Shown here piece after piece: positions 19,102 to 31,051 of a DNA stretch of 64,000 nucleotides. The position numbers and the translations under genes were made by a program. The DNA lies in the NCBI GenBank assembly GCA_963838805.1, contig CAWISK010000006.1, positions 62,001 through 126,000 of the forward strand. The letters are read 5' to 3'. Source of the stretch: CAVRQM01 sp963838805. Its GTDB lineage: Bacteria; Pseudomonadota; Alphaproteobacteria; Acetobacterales; Acetobacteraceae. How positions within the stretch are numbered: the first letter of the stretch is position 1; the number at the start of each line of letters is the position of its first letter. The notes beneath the pieces were generated by a model, which did no database searches, was not told the DNA's origin, and saw only the letters and a program-made list of their open reading frames with translations.

Positions 19102-19235
19102 TTCGAGGGCGCGCCAGCCTGATGCTATTGCTGGCGCTCGTGCTGGTCGGGCTCACGGCCTGCGCCGGGCTCGACTATACCGGCCCGCCCGAGGAGAACA
19201 ATTGGGAGCAGAACAGCCACGGTCATCCGAGCTGA
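19098..19235 (+). CDS. Small lipoprotein, 45 residues
   Basis: This short frame starts at an ATG overlapping the pqiA stop by four bases. It encodes a charged start (MIRGRAS), a hydrophobic core (LMLLLALVLVGL) and the lipobox LTAC with Cys22. The mature peptide would have only 24 residues, rich in Pro, Glu, Asn and His (GLDYTGPPEENNWEQNSHGHPS). The lipobox, the coupling to pqiA and the tail-to-tail neighbour downstream support a real gene. No family is recognised. Entericidin-like peptides are similar in size, but I see no specific similarity. A role alongside the Pqi system is inferred only from position. Confidence 0.65.
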   Translation: MIRGRASLMLLLALVLVGLTACAGLDYTGPPEENNWEQNSHGHPS

Positions 19236-19368
19236 GCGTGGGAAGCGCCGCCCGGGGTAGCGCTGCGGGCGGTCATCCGGCGAGCCGTGCAGCTCAGCAT
19301 ATCTGGCTGGCGCAGAAGGCGCGACTGACTACGAGATGGCGAGCGAAATATCCTCGTTCTGAAATCCT

Positions 19369-20284
19369 TCAACGGGTCCGCACCAGCTCCGAAAGCGTGT
19401 CGAACGCCTTCTGGAACACCTCGGTATGGATCGCCGGGATGAGCCGCAGATCGTCCTGCGGCGAGGCGACCCAATCGGCGGTCCAGACGCCCAGCGTCTC
19501 GTTGCTGCTGGTGATCGGGTAGAAGCGCGGGCCGGCGTGATAGTGCAGCCACGGCAGCACGCTTTCGTCGATCGTGTAGCGATAGGCGTGCTCGGCATCG
19601 GAGAAGGCGGTCAGCCGCTCCAGCAAATGGCCGCCGTTCATCGAGAAGTCGCGCGTGGCACCCACCTGGTCCGAGCGTGCGCCGCCCTGCATGTGCATGG
19701 CCGAGACGTCGGCGTGCCAGTCGCCCATGCCGGCGAAGTCGCGCGCCTTCGCCCAAGCCGTGTCCAGCGGTGCAGCGATCACCGACGAGCAGAACACCTT
19801 GGCGGGTCGCCAGCCCTGCCAGCGCACCGCACCGGTGGGCACAGCCTGGCCGCTTGCGTGTCGATCCAATGACGCGAGGCCGCCGCCGAATACGTCGCGC
19901 GAGATGATCGCGACGTATTTGCCGGCATCGTCGGGCGCCTCGTCGAACTCCGCCCACCATTGTGCATAGGTGCGATCGCCCGACGTGACAGGGATCAACT
20001 CGAAATGCGCGCGGTAATTGGCAACCGGAAAAGCCGGCGTTTCGAAATTGTAGCCGAAGCGGTAACGCGAAATCGTCCAGATACAGCAGGCGTTCGCGGA
20101 TTTGCGGGCCATCGCCCAGGCGGAACGCGCGCACGCAGCCCACCGCATCGGCCGGCAGGCCGTTTTCGATCGAGCAGGGCCCGACGCCGTCGATCCAGCG
20201 GGGCAAGGCGGAAAAATCGCGGACGACGGCCCACACGGCTTCCACGGGCGCTTCGATGATGTGGCTGGCATAGGCACGCGCCAT
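19369..20284 (-). CDS. Tandem SRPBCC (START-like) protein, frameshifted
   Basis: About 304 residues after dropping one base near 20072 (LLYLDD-SRYRFGYNFET). It contains two copies of the polyketide-cyclase/dehydratase SRPBCC fold. The first starts with ASHIIEAPVEAVWAVVRDFSALPRWI (family hallmark at residues 7-31) and the second with CSSVIAAPLDTAWAKARDFAGMGDWH. The hydrophobic cavity of this fold binds small lipophilic ligands. Tandem arrangements are known, but no function is assigned. It is the last gene of an operon with the PEP-hydrolase-like and Tm-1-like genes, 15 bases after the former. The C-terminal IHTEVFQKAFDTLSELV helix is the usual lid helix of the fold. Confidence 0.75.
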
Positions 20285-20299
20285 GACGGAAACTCCGTG

Positions 20300-21130
20300 T
20301 CAGCGGTTGAGGGATTTGAAGCGCCGCGTCTGCTCGGTGAGCGCCTGTTCCACCGGCAGCCGCTCCATCGACGAGGCGCCGTAAAAGCCGTGGCAGTCGG
20401 GACAGTGATCGAGAATGTACTGGGCGTCCGCAGGGTCGGCGATGGGGCCGCCGTGGCAGATCACGATCACATCGGAGCGCACCGCGCGCGCGACCTCGCT
20501 GATCGCGTTGACCCGCCCCGCGCAGTCCGCGAGCGTCAGCGCCGTCTGCGCGCCGATCGCGCCGCCCGTGGTCAGGCCCATATGCGCCACGATGATGTCG
20601 GCCCCGGCCTCGGCCATTGCCTGCGCCTCGTCGGGCGTGAACACGTACGGCGTGGTCAGCATGTCCTTCGCGCGCGCAAGCCGGATCAGATCGACCTCCA
20701 GCCCGTACGACATGCCGGTTTCCTCCAGGTTCGCGCGCAGCGTGCCGTCGATCAGGCCGACAGTCGGGAAGTTCTGGACACCGGAAAAGCCGACGGCCTT
20801 CAGATGATCGAGGAAATGGTCGAAATGGCAGAACGGATCGGTGCCGTTGACGCCGGCCAGAACCGGCGTCCGCTGCACTACCGGCAACACCTCGCGCGCC
20901 ATGTCGAGCACGATGTCGTTGGCGTTGCCATAGGCCAGGATGCCGGCGAGCGACCCGCGGCCCGCCATGCGGTAGCGGCCCGAATTATAGATCACGATCA
21001 GGTCGATGCCGCCCGCCTCCTCGCATTTCGCGGACAGGCCCGTGCCGGCGCCACCGCCTACGATCGGCTCGCGCCGCGCCACCATGCCGGCGAACTTTTC
21101 CAGCAGGACGCTACGTTCGATGCGCGGCAT
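20300..21130 (-). CDS. Phosphoenolpyruvate hydrolase-like TIM-barrel protein
   Basis: A 276-residue protein of the PEP_hydrolase family, a TIM barrel related to the PEP mutase/isocitrate lyase fold. Motifs include IVGGGAGTGLSAKCEEAGGIDLI, IYNSGRYRMAGRGSLAG, LAGVNGTDPF, GVQNFPTVGLIDG and HMGLTTGG. The biochemical function is not established. It directly follows the Tm-1-like gene with no intergenic base (stop 21131-21133, start at 21130). In plants the two domains are fused in the tomato Tm-1 protein, so the pair is likely to work as a complex. Length and sequence appear intact. Confidence 0.85.
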   Translation of the reverse strand: MPRIERSVLLEKFAGMVARREPIVGGGAGTGLSAKCEEAGGIDLIVIYNSGRYRMAGRGSLAGILAYGNANDIVLDMAREVLPVVQRTPVLAGVNGTDPFCHFDHFLDHLKAVGFSGVQNFPTVGLIDGTLRANLEETGMSYGLEVDLIRLARAKDMLTTPYVFTPDEAQAMAEAGADIIVAHMGLTTGGAIGAQTALTLADCAGRVNAISEVARAVRSDVIVICHGGPIADPADAQYILDHCPDCHGFYGASSMERLPVEQALTEQTRRFKSLNR

Positions 21131-22351
21131 TCAGGGCTCCGAGATCATGGCGCGAAAGTTGTCCACCAGCGCCTGCGCGAACCGCGCGTCGTTGATGGCA
21201 ACGGGCAGACGCAGCAGCCGGCGGCGGTCGGTCTGCCGCACGCTCGATTCCAGCGCCGCGAACAGCGCCGCATCGGCTTCGGGATCGTGGAAGGATTGCC
21301 CAGGCACATCGATCGCCGAGACCCCGCCCTCGGGGATGAGGAAGCGCACCTGTCCCTCGCAGCGGTTCAGCCTTTCGCCGATCCACGCGCCGATGCGCGC
21401 GCATTCGGAGGCGGTGGTGCGCATCAGCGTCACCTGCGGATTGTGGACGTGGAAGGTGCGGCCCGCGAAGCGTTCCGGAACGGTCGCGCGCGCGCCGAAA
21501 TTGACCATGTCGAGCGCACCGCACGAGCCGACATAGGGCAGGCGTGTGCGTGCGACCGCGCCGAGGCGATCCTCGGTGCAGGCGAGCGTGCCCCCCACCA
21601 GCAAATCCGCGACCTCCGTGGTGGTCACGTCGATGATGCCGGCGAGCAGGCCGCTATCGGCGAGCTTCTCCATCGACGTGCCGCCGGTGCCGGTGGCGTG
21701 GAACACCAGGCAGTCGTACTCGGCCTCCAGGGCAGCGGTGATGGCGGTGACGCAGGGCGTGGTGACGCCGAACATGGTGATGCCCACGGCCGGGCGGTCG
21801 TCGGCGGCGACCGGGATCGCGGCCCGCGCCATGCCGGCGATCGCGTGCGCCGCATTGCCCAGCACGCGGCGGGAAATCCGGTTCAGCCCGGCAATGTCGG
21901 TCACGGAATACATCATGGCGATGTCGGATGGCCCGACATAGGGCGCTACATTGCCCGAGGCGACAGTGGAAACCATCACTTTCGGCACGCCCACCGGCAG
22001 CGCCTGCATGGCCTGCGTCACCAAAGCGGTGTTGCCAGACCCGCCAAGGCCGATCAGTCCGGCCACATCGTCGCGCGTGCGGATGAATGCCGCGAACGCC
22101 TGGGCCATCGCGGTCACCGAAGCGCCACGCTCGCCGGTGAACACGGCTGTGGCGCCGTCCGGATGGTGGCGGGCGATTTCGGCCGCGGTGAAGTCGGCGC
22201 GGCCAGATGTGCCGGAGGTGGACAAATCCACGAGCGTCGTCGCGATCCCGTCGGCCGCGATCAGGTCGCGCACATAGGCGAGTTCGCGACCCTTGGTGTC
22301 GCAGGTGCCCGCCACGTAGACGCGGCCGCGACTGTTCTTGGCTTCCCCCAT
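21131..22351 (-). CDS. Tm-1-like ATP-binding protein (UPF0261)
   Basis: A 406-residue member of UPF0261. It opens with VYVAGTCDTKGRELAYVRDLI, the family's signature start, then GLIGLGGSGNTALVTQAMQALPVGVPKVMVST, YSVTDIAGLN, GITMFGVTTPCV, FHATGTGGTSMEKL, and EVADLLVGGTL. The family is the bacterial counterpart of the N-terminal half of plant Tm-1, which binds ATP. Its cellular role is unknown. The ATG at 22351 places the signature at residue 9, as in homologues. The gene is followed without a gap by the PEP-hydrolase-like gene and preceded 34 bases away by a gene of unknown function. Confidence 0.88.
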   Translation of the reverse strand: MGEAKNSRGRVYVAGTCDTKGRELAYVRDLIAADGIATTLVDLSTSGTSGRADFTAAEIARHHPDGATAVFTGERGASVTAMAQAFAAFIRTRDDVAGLIGLGGSGNTALVTQAMQALPVGVPKVMVSTVASGNVAPYVGPSDIAMMYSVTDIAGLNRISRRVLGNAAHAIAGMARAAIPVAADDRPAVGITMFGVTTPCVTAITAALEAEYDCLVFHATGTGGTSMEKLADSGLLAGIIDVTTTEVADLLVGGTLACTEDRLGAVARTRLPYVGSCGALDMVNFGARATVPERFAGRTFHVHNPQVTLMRTTASECARIGAWIGERLNRCEGQVRFLIPEGGVSAIDVPGQSFHDPEADAALFAALESSVRQTDRRRLLRLPVAINDARFAQALVDNFRAMISEP

Positions 22352-22385
22352 CGGCTGCGAGGCTAGCGCGAGGAAACGCCGTTGC

Positions 22386-22787
22386 CTATGCGGCAGCCTC
22401 CAGCGGCAGCACCGGGCGGATGAAATTGAGTGCGTCGGCGAAACTGGACAGGCGCGCCAGATCCTGCTGGCGGACCGCATCCACAACCGTCCATTGCGCG
22501 CCTTCCGGCACGATCATGTAGGCGGGATCGATGTTCTCGCGCACCCAGACCAGCACATAATCATGGCGCGGTCCCTCGGCGCCCTGCGGACGCTCGGGCT
22601 GGAACGCCGAGGCATCGCACAGGCCCATGCGCCGCCCGGCCTCCAGCCAGCGCGCCAGCAACGCGGTGTGGCGGGGCATGATGCGCTGGTGCAGGGGCAC
22701 GACGTTATGCGGGAGCTCGTCGAGACCGGCAATTTGACGGCGCCGAGCGCGTCGCCGCGGCTTGGGTTGTACCGCATTCCCGATCAT
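22386..22787 (-). CDS. Conserved protein of unknown function
   Basis: 133 residues, first gene of the Tm-1-like operon on this strand. The N-terminal 20 residues are very basic (PRRRARRRQ). The rest looks like a small folded domain, with NVVPLHQRIMPRHTALLARWLEAGRR and the pair VLVWVRENIDPAYMIVP and WTVVDAVRQQDLARL. No membrane segment or catalytic motif is evident. I do not recognise a named family, although the RENxDPAYxxxP stretch reads like a conserved alphaproteobacterial protein. The start is uncertain; the basic lead may not be translated. Confidence 0.6.
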   Translation of the reverse strand: MIGNAVQPKPRRRARRRQIAGLDELPHNVVPLHQRIMPRHTALLARWLEAGRRMGLCDASAFQPERPQGAEGPRHDYVLVWVRENIDPAYMIVPEGAQWTVVDAVRQQDLARLSSFADALNFIRPVLPLEAAA

Positions 22788-22801
22788 GGCCGTTACTCGC
22801 T

Positions 22802-22904
22802 CACAGTGGCGACCTCTGGATTTACCGAGTTCGGCCGCGACGCGCTAATATGTTTATTGTTGTTGCACAGTGGAACGGCTCAATGTGACTGGAATGCCAC
22901 AGTG
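22802..22904. promoter_or_regulatory. Three CACAGTG copies, spacing 64 and 32 bp
   Basis: CACAGTG occurs at 22802-22808, 22866-22872 and 22898-22904, all in the same orientation, in the 120-base spacer upstream of the Tm-1-like operon (which reads leftward). The stretch near 22848-22864 is the most AT-rich of the region and could hold the promoter. The equal phasing (multiples of 32, about three helical turns) suggests operator sites for an unknown regulator. Pattern-based only. Confidence 0.3.
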
Positions 22905-22907
22905 TCG

Positions 22908-24066
22908 TCAGCCGATGACCGAAGACACCATGTGAGCGAGGCGGTCGAAGTCCTTGCGTTCGTTATAGGCCTGAGCCGAGACCCGCAACCATGCTGCACC
23001 GTCGATGGCACTGACCGGCGCGTCGGTGCCGTGGTCGAGCAGGCGTTCGCGAATGGCAAGCGCGCGATCCTGGTCGACCGAGCCCGGTGAGTGGCAGCCG
23101 CACCACGTCCATTGCGCAGGCCAGCCGGTTGCCGCAGCCGGTCTCCGTGCCGAGCCGGCCGGCGAGCAGCGCCGCCGCTTCGGCCGCGAGTGCCGCGTTG
23201 CGCGCGCGCAAGGCGGCCCCGCCCAGGCGCTCGTGAAAGTCGAGTGCCGCCGTGACTGCCAGGTACGCGCTCATGTCGCGCGTGCCGGTCCAGTCGAACT
23301 CGGCCAGGAACCCACCGCCCAGCCCGTGCGAGATGGTAACCGGGTGCAGACCGTCCTGCCGCGCGCGGCGCGCCCACAGAAAGCCGCAACCCTTCGGCGC
23401 CATCAGCCATTTGTGGCAATTGCCGACATACCAGTCCGCACCTGTCGCCGGGATGTCGAGCGTCACGTTGCCCGGCGCGTGCGCGCCGTCCACCAGCACC
23501 GGGACGCCAGCCGCGTGGCAGGCGTCGATCATGGCGGTGATGGGCAGCAGCAGCGCGCTGGCCGAGGTGATGTGGTCGAGCACCGCGATGCGCGTGCGCG
23601 GGCCGACCGCCGCCGCGATACTGGCGGTCACCGCTTCGTCCGATGGGCGGGGGAAGGGCAGCCCCGCCTCGACTACGCGCGCACCGCTGCGCGTGGCGAC
23701 ATAGCGCGCGGTCTTGACGACCGCGCCGTAGCCGTGGCTTAGCACCACGATCTCATCGCCCGGTATCAGGTCGAGCGAGCGCAGCACGGCATTGCAGCCG
23801 ACGGTGGCGTTTTCGACGAATGCCAGATCCTCGCCGTCGGCACCCATGAACCCTGCGAGCCGCGTTGCGGCGTGGCGCAGGGCGGCGGGCAGCTCGCGCT
23901 GCATGAAGCGTGTCGGCTGCGCCTCCATCCGCGCCTGCCATTCCGCCTGTGCGGCCAGCACGACGCGCGGTGTGGCGCCGTAGGAGCCGTGATTGACGGT
24001 GAGGAAGTCGGGATCGAGCATCCATTCGTGGCGAATGGCCGCGCCGAGCAGGCAGTCCGTGTCCAT
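22908..24066 (-). CDS. Class V aminotransferase (PLP), frameshifted
   Basis: 385 residues after dropping one base near 23082 (RLPLTG-SVDQDRALAIRERL). It is a fold-type I PLP enzyme of the aminotransferase class V / isopenicillin-N epimerase-like group. It has FLTVNHGSYGATPR at the N-terminus, VENATVGCNAVL, VLDHITSASALLLP, VDGAHAPG (Asp contacting the PLP ring) and the Schiff-base Lys in GNCHKWLMAPKGCGFLW. The restored C-terminus ends WLRVSAQAYNERKDFDRL, the typical class V ending. The substrate is unknown. It lies 6 bases downstream of ilvA on the same strand and probably belongs to the carAB-greA-ilvA transcription unit. Confidence 0.85.
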
Positions 24067-24072
24067 CGTCTA

Positions 24073-25275
24073 TCAGATCCGCCGCAGCGTGTAGTTCTGT
24101 TCCAGCGCCTGCACGATCGCGGCACTATGCGCCGGGTCGCGCGCCTCGAACATCACTTCGAGCTGGGCTGCCTGCACGCTGGGCGAGGTGAACAGCCGGT
24201 GGTGCGATACTTCGATGATGTTGCCGCCAGAGGCGGCGATGCGCCCGGCGATGTCGGCGAGCATTCCGGGCCGGTCGGGGATTTCCAGCACCAGGCGCTG
24301 CAAGCGGCCATCGCGCAACAGGTTACGCAGCAGGATGTTGGCCAGGATGCGCGCGTCGATATTTCCGCCGCAGATCGGAATGCCCACGCGCTTGCCGGCG
24401 AAACGTTCGGGAAACGCCAGCAATGCGGCCAGCGCCGTCGCACCGGCGCCCTCGGCGACCACCTTCGCACCCTCGGCCAGCAGGGCGATGGCTTCCTCCA
24501 CGGCGCGCTCGGGCACCACCAGCACGTCGGCGACATGGGCGCGGATTGCCGCGAGCGGTGCGGCGCCAATGTCGCGTACGGCAATTCCCTCGGCGATCGT
24601 GGTGCCGCCGACCGAGACCGGCTGGCCCGAAAGATGCTGCGCCAGCGCGGCATAGGCCGCGACTTCGACGCCGATCACCTCGATGCCCGGCCGCAACGCC
24701 GTGGCCGCCACCGCGCAGCCGGCGATCAGCCCGCCGCCGCCCACCGGCACGGCAAGCATGTCGAGGTTGGGAAAATCCTCCAGCAGCTCCAGCGCCAGCG
24801 TGCCCTGGCCGGCCATCACCCCCGGATCGTCATAGGGATGGACGAACACCAGGCCCTCGTTCGCGGCGAGGGCGTGCGCGTGATCCGCCGCCTCGGCCAC
24901 CGTCTCGCCGTGCAGTACGACGCGCGCGCCCCAGCTCGCGGTGCGCGTGACCTTGGTCAGCGGCGTGTTCACCGGCATGACGATGGTCGCGGCAATGCCT
25001 TGCAGGCTCGCGTGCCGGGCCAAAGCCGCCGCGTGATTGCCGGCCGACATGGCGATGACACCTGCGGCGCGTTCAGCCTCGGTCAGCAAGGCCAGACGGT
25101 TGGCGGCCCCGCGTTCCTTGAACGAGCCGGTGACTTGCAGCGTCTCCAGCTTCAGCACGACGTCGGCACCCGTGGCGCGGCTGATGGCGTCGCTGCGGAT
25201 CGCCGGTGTGCGCAGCACCTGGCCCGCGATGCGCGCGGCGGCCGCGCGCACGTCCGCCAGGCCGATCATCGACAC
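24073..25275 (-). CDS. ilvA: Threonine ammonia-lyase
   Basis: A 400-residue PLP enzyme that deaminates threonine to 2-oxobutyrate, the first step to isoleucine. Lys53 in TGSFKERGA carries the PLP, SAGNHAAALA is the substrate-binding loop, and VGGGGLIAG is the glycine loop for the PLP phosphate. Residues 325-400 form one ACT domain (LVLEIPDRPGMLADIAGRI...GGNIIEVSHHR). This single short ACT domain is typical of the TdcB/YgkX-like shorter form found in many alphaproteobacteria, rather than the long two-ACT-like IlvA. It lies 11 bases after greA. Serine is a likely secondary substrate. Confidence 0.9.
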   Translation of the reverse strand: MSMIGLADVRAAAARIAGQVLRTPAIRSDAISRATGADVVLKLETLQVTGSFKERGAANRLALLTEAERAAGVIAMSAGNHAAALARHASLQGIAATIVMPVNTPLTKVTRTASWGARVVLHGETVAEAADHAHALAANEGLVFVHPYDDPGVMAGQGTLALELLEDFPNLDMLAVPVGGGGLIAGCAVAATALRPGIEVIGVEVAAYAALAQHLSGQPVSVGGTTIAEGIAVRDIGAAPLAAIRAHVADVLVVPERAVEEAIALLAEGAKVVAEGAGATALAALLAFPERFAGKRVGIPICGGNIDARILANILLRNLLRDGRLQRLVLEIPDRPGMLADIAGRIAASGGNIIEVSHHRLFTSPSVQAAQLEVMFEARDPAHSAAIVQALEQNYTLRRI

Positions 25276-25286
25276 GGAATGGCGGC

Positions 25287-25760
25287 TCAGCCGTAGGTGA
25301 CCGCGAGGATCTCGTAGCTCCGGTCGCCTCCTGGCGCCGGCACGGAAATGCTGTCGCCCACCTTCTTGCCGATCAGCGCCTTGGCCAGCGGCGAGGAGAT
25401 CGACAGCCGCTGCGACTTGATGTCCGCCTCGTGCACGCCCACCAGCTGATAGGTGGTCTCCTTCTCCGTCTCCTCGTCGATCAGCCGGACATGCGCGCCG
25501 AACTTCACGTTGTCGCCGGACAAGGTCGAGGGGTCGATGATCTCGACCGAGGAGACGATCTCCTCCAGCTCGGCGATGCGGCCCTCAATGAAGCTCTGCC
25601 GCTCGCGCGCCGCGTGGTACTCGGCGTTCTCGCTCAGGTCGCCATGCGTGCGCGCCTCGGCGATCGCACGGATCACCGCCGGGCGCTCGACGCTCTTCAG
25701 GGTTCGCAACTCGTCCTCCAGCCGCTGCAGGCCGGGGGCGGTCATGGGGAACTTTTGCAA
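25287..25760 (-). CDS. greA: Transcription elongation factor GreA
   Basis: 157 residues. GreA enters the secondary channel of backtracked RNA polymerase and stimulates transcript cleavage. The N-terminal coiled coil carries the catalytic acidic tip in EARTHGDLSENAEYHAARE, and the C-terminal FKBP-like domain ends with ALIGKKVGDSISVPAPGG and YEIL. The start is a TTG giving MQKFPMTAPGLQRLEDEL, which matches the usual alphaproteobacterial N-terminus; the next ATG would remove five conserved residues. It sits between carB and ilvA, a common order in this class. The 115 bases between carB and greA show no feature. Confidence 0.93.
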   Translation of the reverse strand: MQKFPMTAPGLQRLEDELRTLKSVERPAVIRAIAEARTHGDLSENAEYHAARERQSFIEGRIAELEEIVSSVEIIDPSTLSGDNVKFGAHVRLIDEETEKETTYQLVGVHEADIKSQRLSISSPLAKALIGKKVGDSISVPAPGGDRSYEILAVTYG

Positions 25761-25875
25761 AGCCAGAACCTCGGATCAGCCAGTGGATGCCAAAGCATGG
25801 ATCGGGGGACGAAGTGTTCTGCGCCTGCCGCGAAAAGGCAAGCCCGGCTGGCGGCGCTCCCCCGGCGCCTTCCGG

Positions 25876-29118
<3,243 letters not shown>

Positions 29119-29119
<1 letters not shown>

Positions 29120-30472
29120 TACCGGGGCTCCATCATCGCCACGAACCGCTGGAACAGGTGCCCGGCGTCACTCGGCCCCGGACTCGCCTCAGGATGATAC
29201 TGCACGCTGAATGCCGCGCCGTCCTCGCATTCCAGCCCCTCGTTGCTGCCGTCGAACAGGCTGTTATGCGTCACCCGCACCCCCGACGGCAGGCTCGTCG
29301 CATCGACGGCAAAACCGTGATTCTGGCTGGTGATCTCGACCCGCCCGGTCGCCAGCTCCTGCACCGGCTGGTTGGCTCCCCTGTGGCCGCGATCGAGCTT
29401 GTAGGTGCGCCCGCCCAGCGCCAGCGCCAGCAGCTGGTGCCCGAGGCAGATGCCGAACAGCGGCACGCCGGCGGCGAGAACGCCCTGGATTGCCGGCACG
29501 GCATAGACACCCGTGGCGGCCGGGTCGCCCGGTCCGTTGGACAGGAACACGCCATCCGGTCGGTGGCGGAGGATGTCCTCGGCGGTGGCACTTGCCGGCA
29601 CCACTGTCACCCGGCAGCCGGCATCGGCCAGGCAGCGCAGAATGTTGCGCTTCGCACCATAGTCGACCGCCACGACATGGTGACGCGGCGCGTCCTGCAG
29701 CCCGAATCCGCCAGGCCAGGCCCAGCGCGTCTGATCCCACTCATAGCTCTGGGTGCAGGAGACCTCGCGCGCCAGATCCATCCCCTCGAGCCCCGGCCAG
29801 ACTTCGCGCCCGTTCCGCCAGGGCGGCAATGTCGAAGCGCCCGTCGGCGGGAAACGCCAGGACGCCACAGGGCGCGCCGCCGTCGCGGATGCGCAGGGTA
29901 AGCGCGCGCGTATCGACGCCGGCGATCCCCGGCACGCTTTGGCTGCGCAGCCAGGTCTCCAGCCCCTGCGCGGCACGCCAGTTGGCCGGCGCGGTCACGT
30001 CCTGCTTGACCACAAGGCCGCGCGCCGCAACCCCGGCCGCTTCGAGATCCTGCGGATTGGCACCGACATTGCCAATGTGCGGGAAGGTGAAGGTGATGAT
30101 CTGCCCGGCGAAGGACGGATCGGTGAGCGTCTCCTGGTAGCCGGTCATGCCGGTCGAGAAGCACACCTCGCCCACCGCCGCCTCGGCATAGGCGCCGAAG
30201 CCGCGGCCCCAGAACACCGTCCCGTCGGCCAGTACAAGTGCCGCCGTCGCCTCGGGAGGCGCGTCGCCTCGGGTTGGCTCGGGCTGCGCGCCGGCGCCCG
30301 GTAGATCGGACAGCGCGAGGCCGGTCGCGGCGATCACCGCCGGCCAGTGGCGCGACGGGATGCTGCGTAGCTGGCGCCATTTGCGCACGGCCTCGGTGCC
30401 CACCCCGAGCAGGCGGGCGCCGGCCTCGGCCCCGCCCAGCCGCGCGATCACGTCATCCACGCTCATCTGCAT
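29119..30472 (-). CDS. carA: Carbamoyl-phosphate synthase small subunit with N-terminal HTH-like domain, frameshifted
   Basis: 450 residues after correction, about 70 longer than usual CarA. Residues 4-55 form a small Cro/YdaS-like helix-turn-helix candidate (DDVIARLGGAEAGARLLGV, EAVRKWRQLRSIPSRHWPAV). A Pro-rich linker and the CarA fold follow (LVLADGTVFWGRGFG, GEVCFSTGMTGYQE). The glutaminase domain has the nucleophile Cys342 in FGICLGHQ and the His/Glu pair in QYHPEASPGP. CarA hydrolyses glutamine and channels ammonia to CarB. There is no ATG, GTG or TTG at the usual CarA start, so the extension is part of the protein. One extra C in a CCCC run at 29791-29794 breaks the frame; removing it joins ARSLAG to LEGMDLAREVSCTQ. 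Confidence 0.92.
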
Positions 30473-30595
30473 GGCAGCTACCTACGCGACAAAACTTCCC
30501 CGAACAACATGGAGCAGCGAAGCGCGCGAAGAAATTTCCCGGCAGCGCGAGCATCGCGCATAGGGTAGAGGGTCGATTTTCTCCCGGAGGCACGG

Positions 30596-31048
30596 ATGGG
30601 ACTGCGCGAGTCGTTCACGGATCAGCTCAAGGCGGCCATGAAGGCGGGAGAGGCAGCGCGCGTCTCCACGCTGCGCATGGTTCTGGCCAAGCTGAAGGAC
30701 ACGGACATTGCCGCCCGTCCGGGCGGGCCGGTGGACGATGCTGCGATCATCGCCATGCTGCGCGGCATGGCCAAGAGCCGGCGCGAGAGCGTGGCGCTGT
30801 ACCGTCAGGGCAATCGCCCCGACCTCGCCGACAAGGAGGAGGCCGAGATCGCCGTGATCGAGGGCTTCCTGCCGGCGCAGATGGACGAGGCGGCCCTGCG
30901 CCAGGCGGTCACGGCCGCGATCGCCGAGACAGGCGCTGCTTCGATCAAGGATATGGGCCGGGTCATGGCAGCCCTGCGCGCGCGCCACGCGGCCAGCCTG
31001 GACATGGCAGCGGCCGGGCCGGTGGTCAAAGCGGCACTGGGCGGCTGA
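30596..31048 (+). CDS. GatB/YqeY domain-containing protein
   Basis: A 150-residue YqeY family protein. It is an all-helical domain resembling the tRNA-binding tail of GatB (LRESFTDQLKAAMKAGEAARVSTLRMVLAKLKD; DLADKEEAEIAVIEGFLPAQM; DMGRVMAAL). It is thought to bind tRNA, but no reaction is established. In alphaproteobacteria it commonly precedes dnaG and rpoD, as here, with three bases to the dnaG start. CGGAGGCACGG just before the ATG supports the start. It is divergent from carA across 123 bases, which should contain both promoters, although no strong match stands out. Confidence 0.9.
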   Translation: MGLRESFTDQLKAAMKAGEAARVSTLRMVLAKLKDTDIAARPGGPVDDAAIIAMLRGMAKSRRESVALYRQGNRPDLADKEEAEIAVIEGFLPAQMDEAALRQAVTAAIAETGAASIKDMGRVMAALRARHAASLDMAAAGPVVKAALGG

Positions 31049-31051
31049 CGC

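Noticed and set aside
19236..19368. Extra gene between the small lipoprotein and the SRPBCC gene
   Set aside because: No frame with a start, a binding site and plausible protein sequence; it is a spacer between converging genes.
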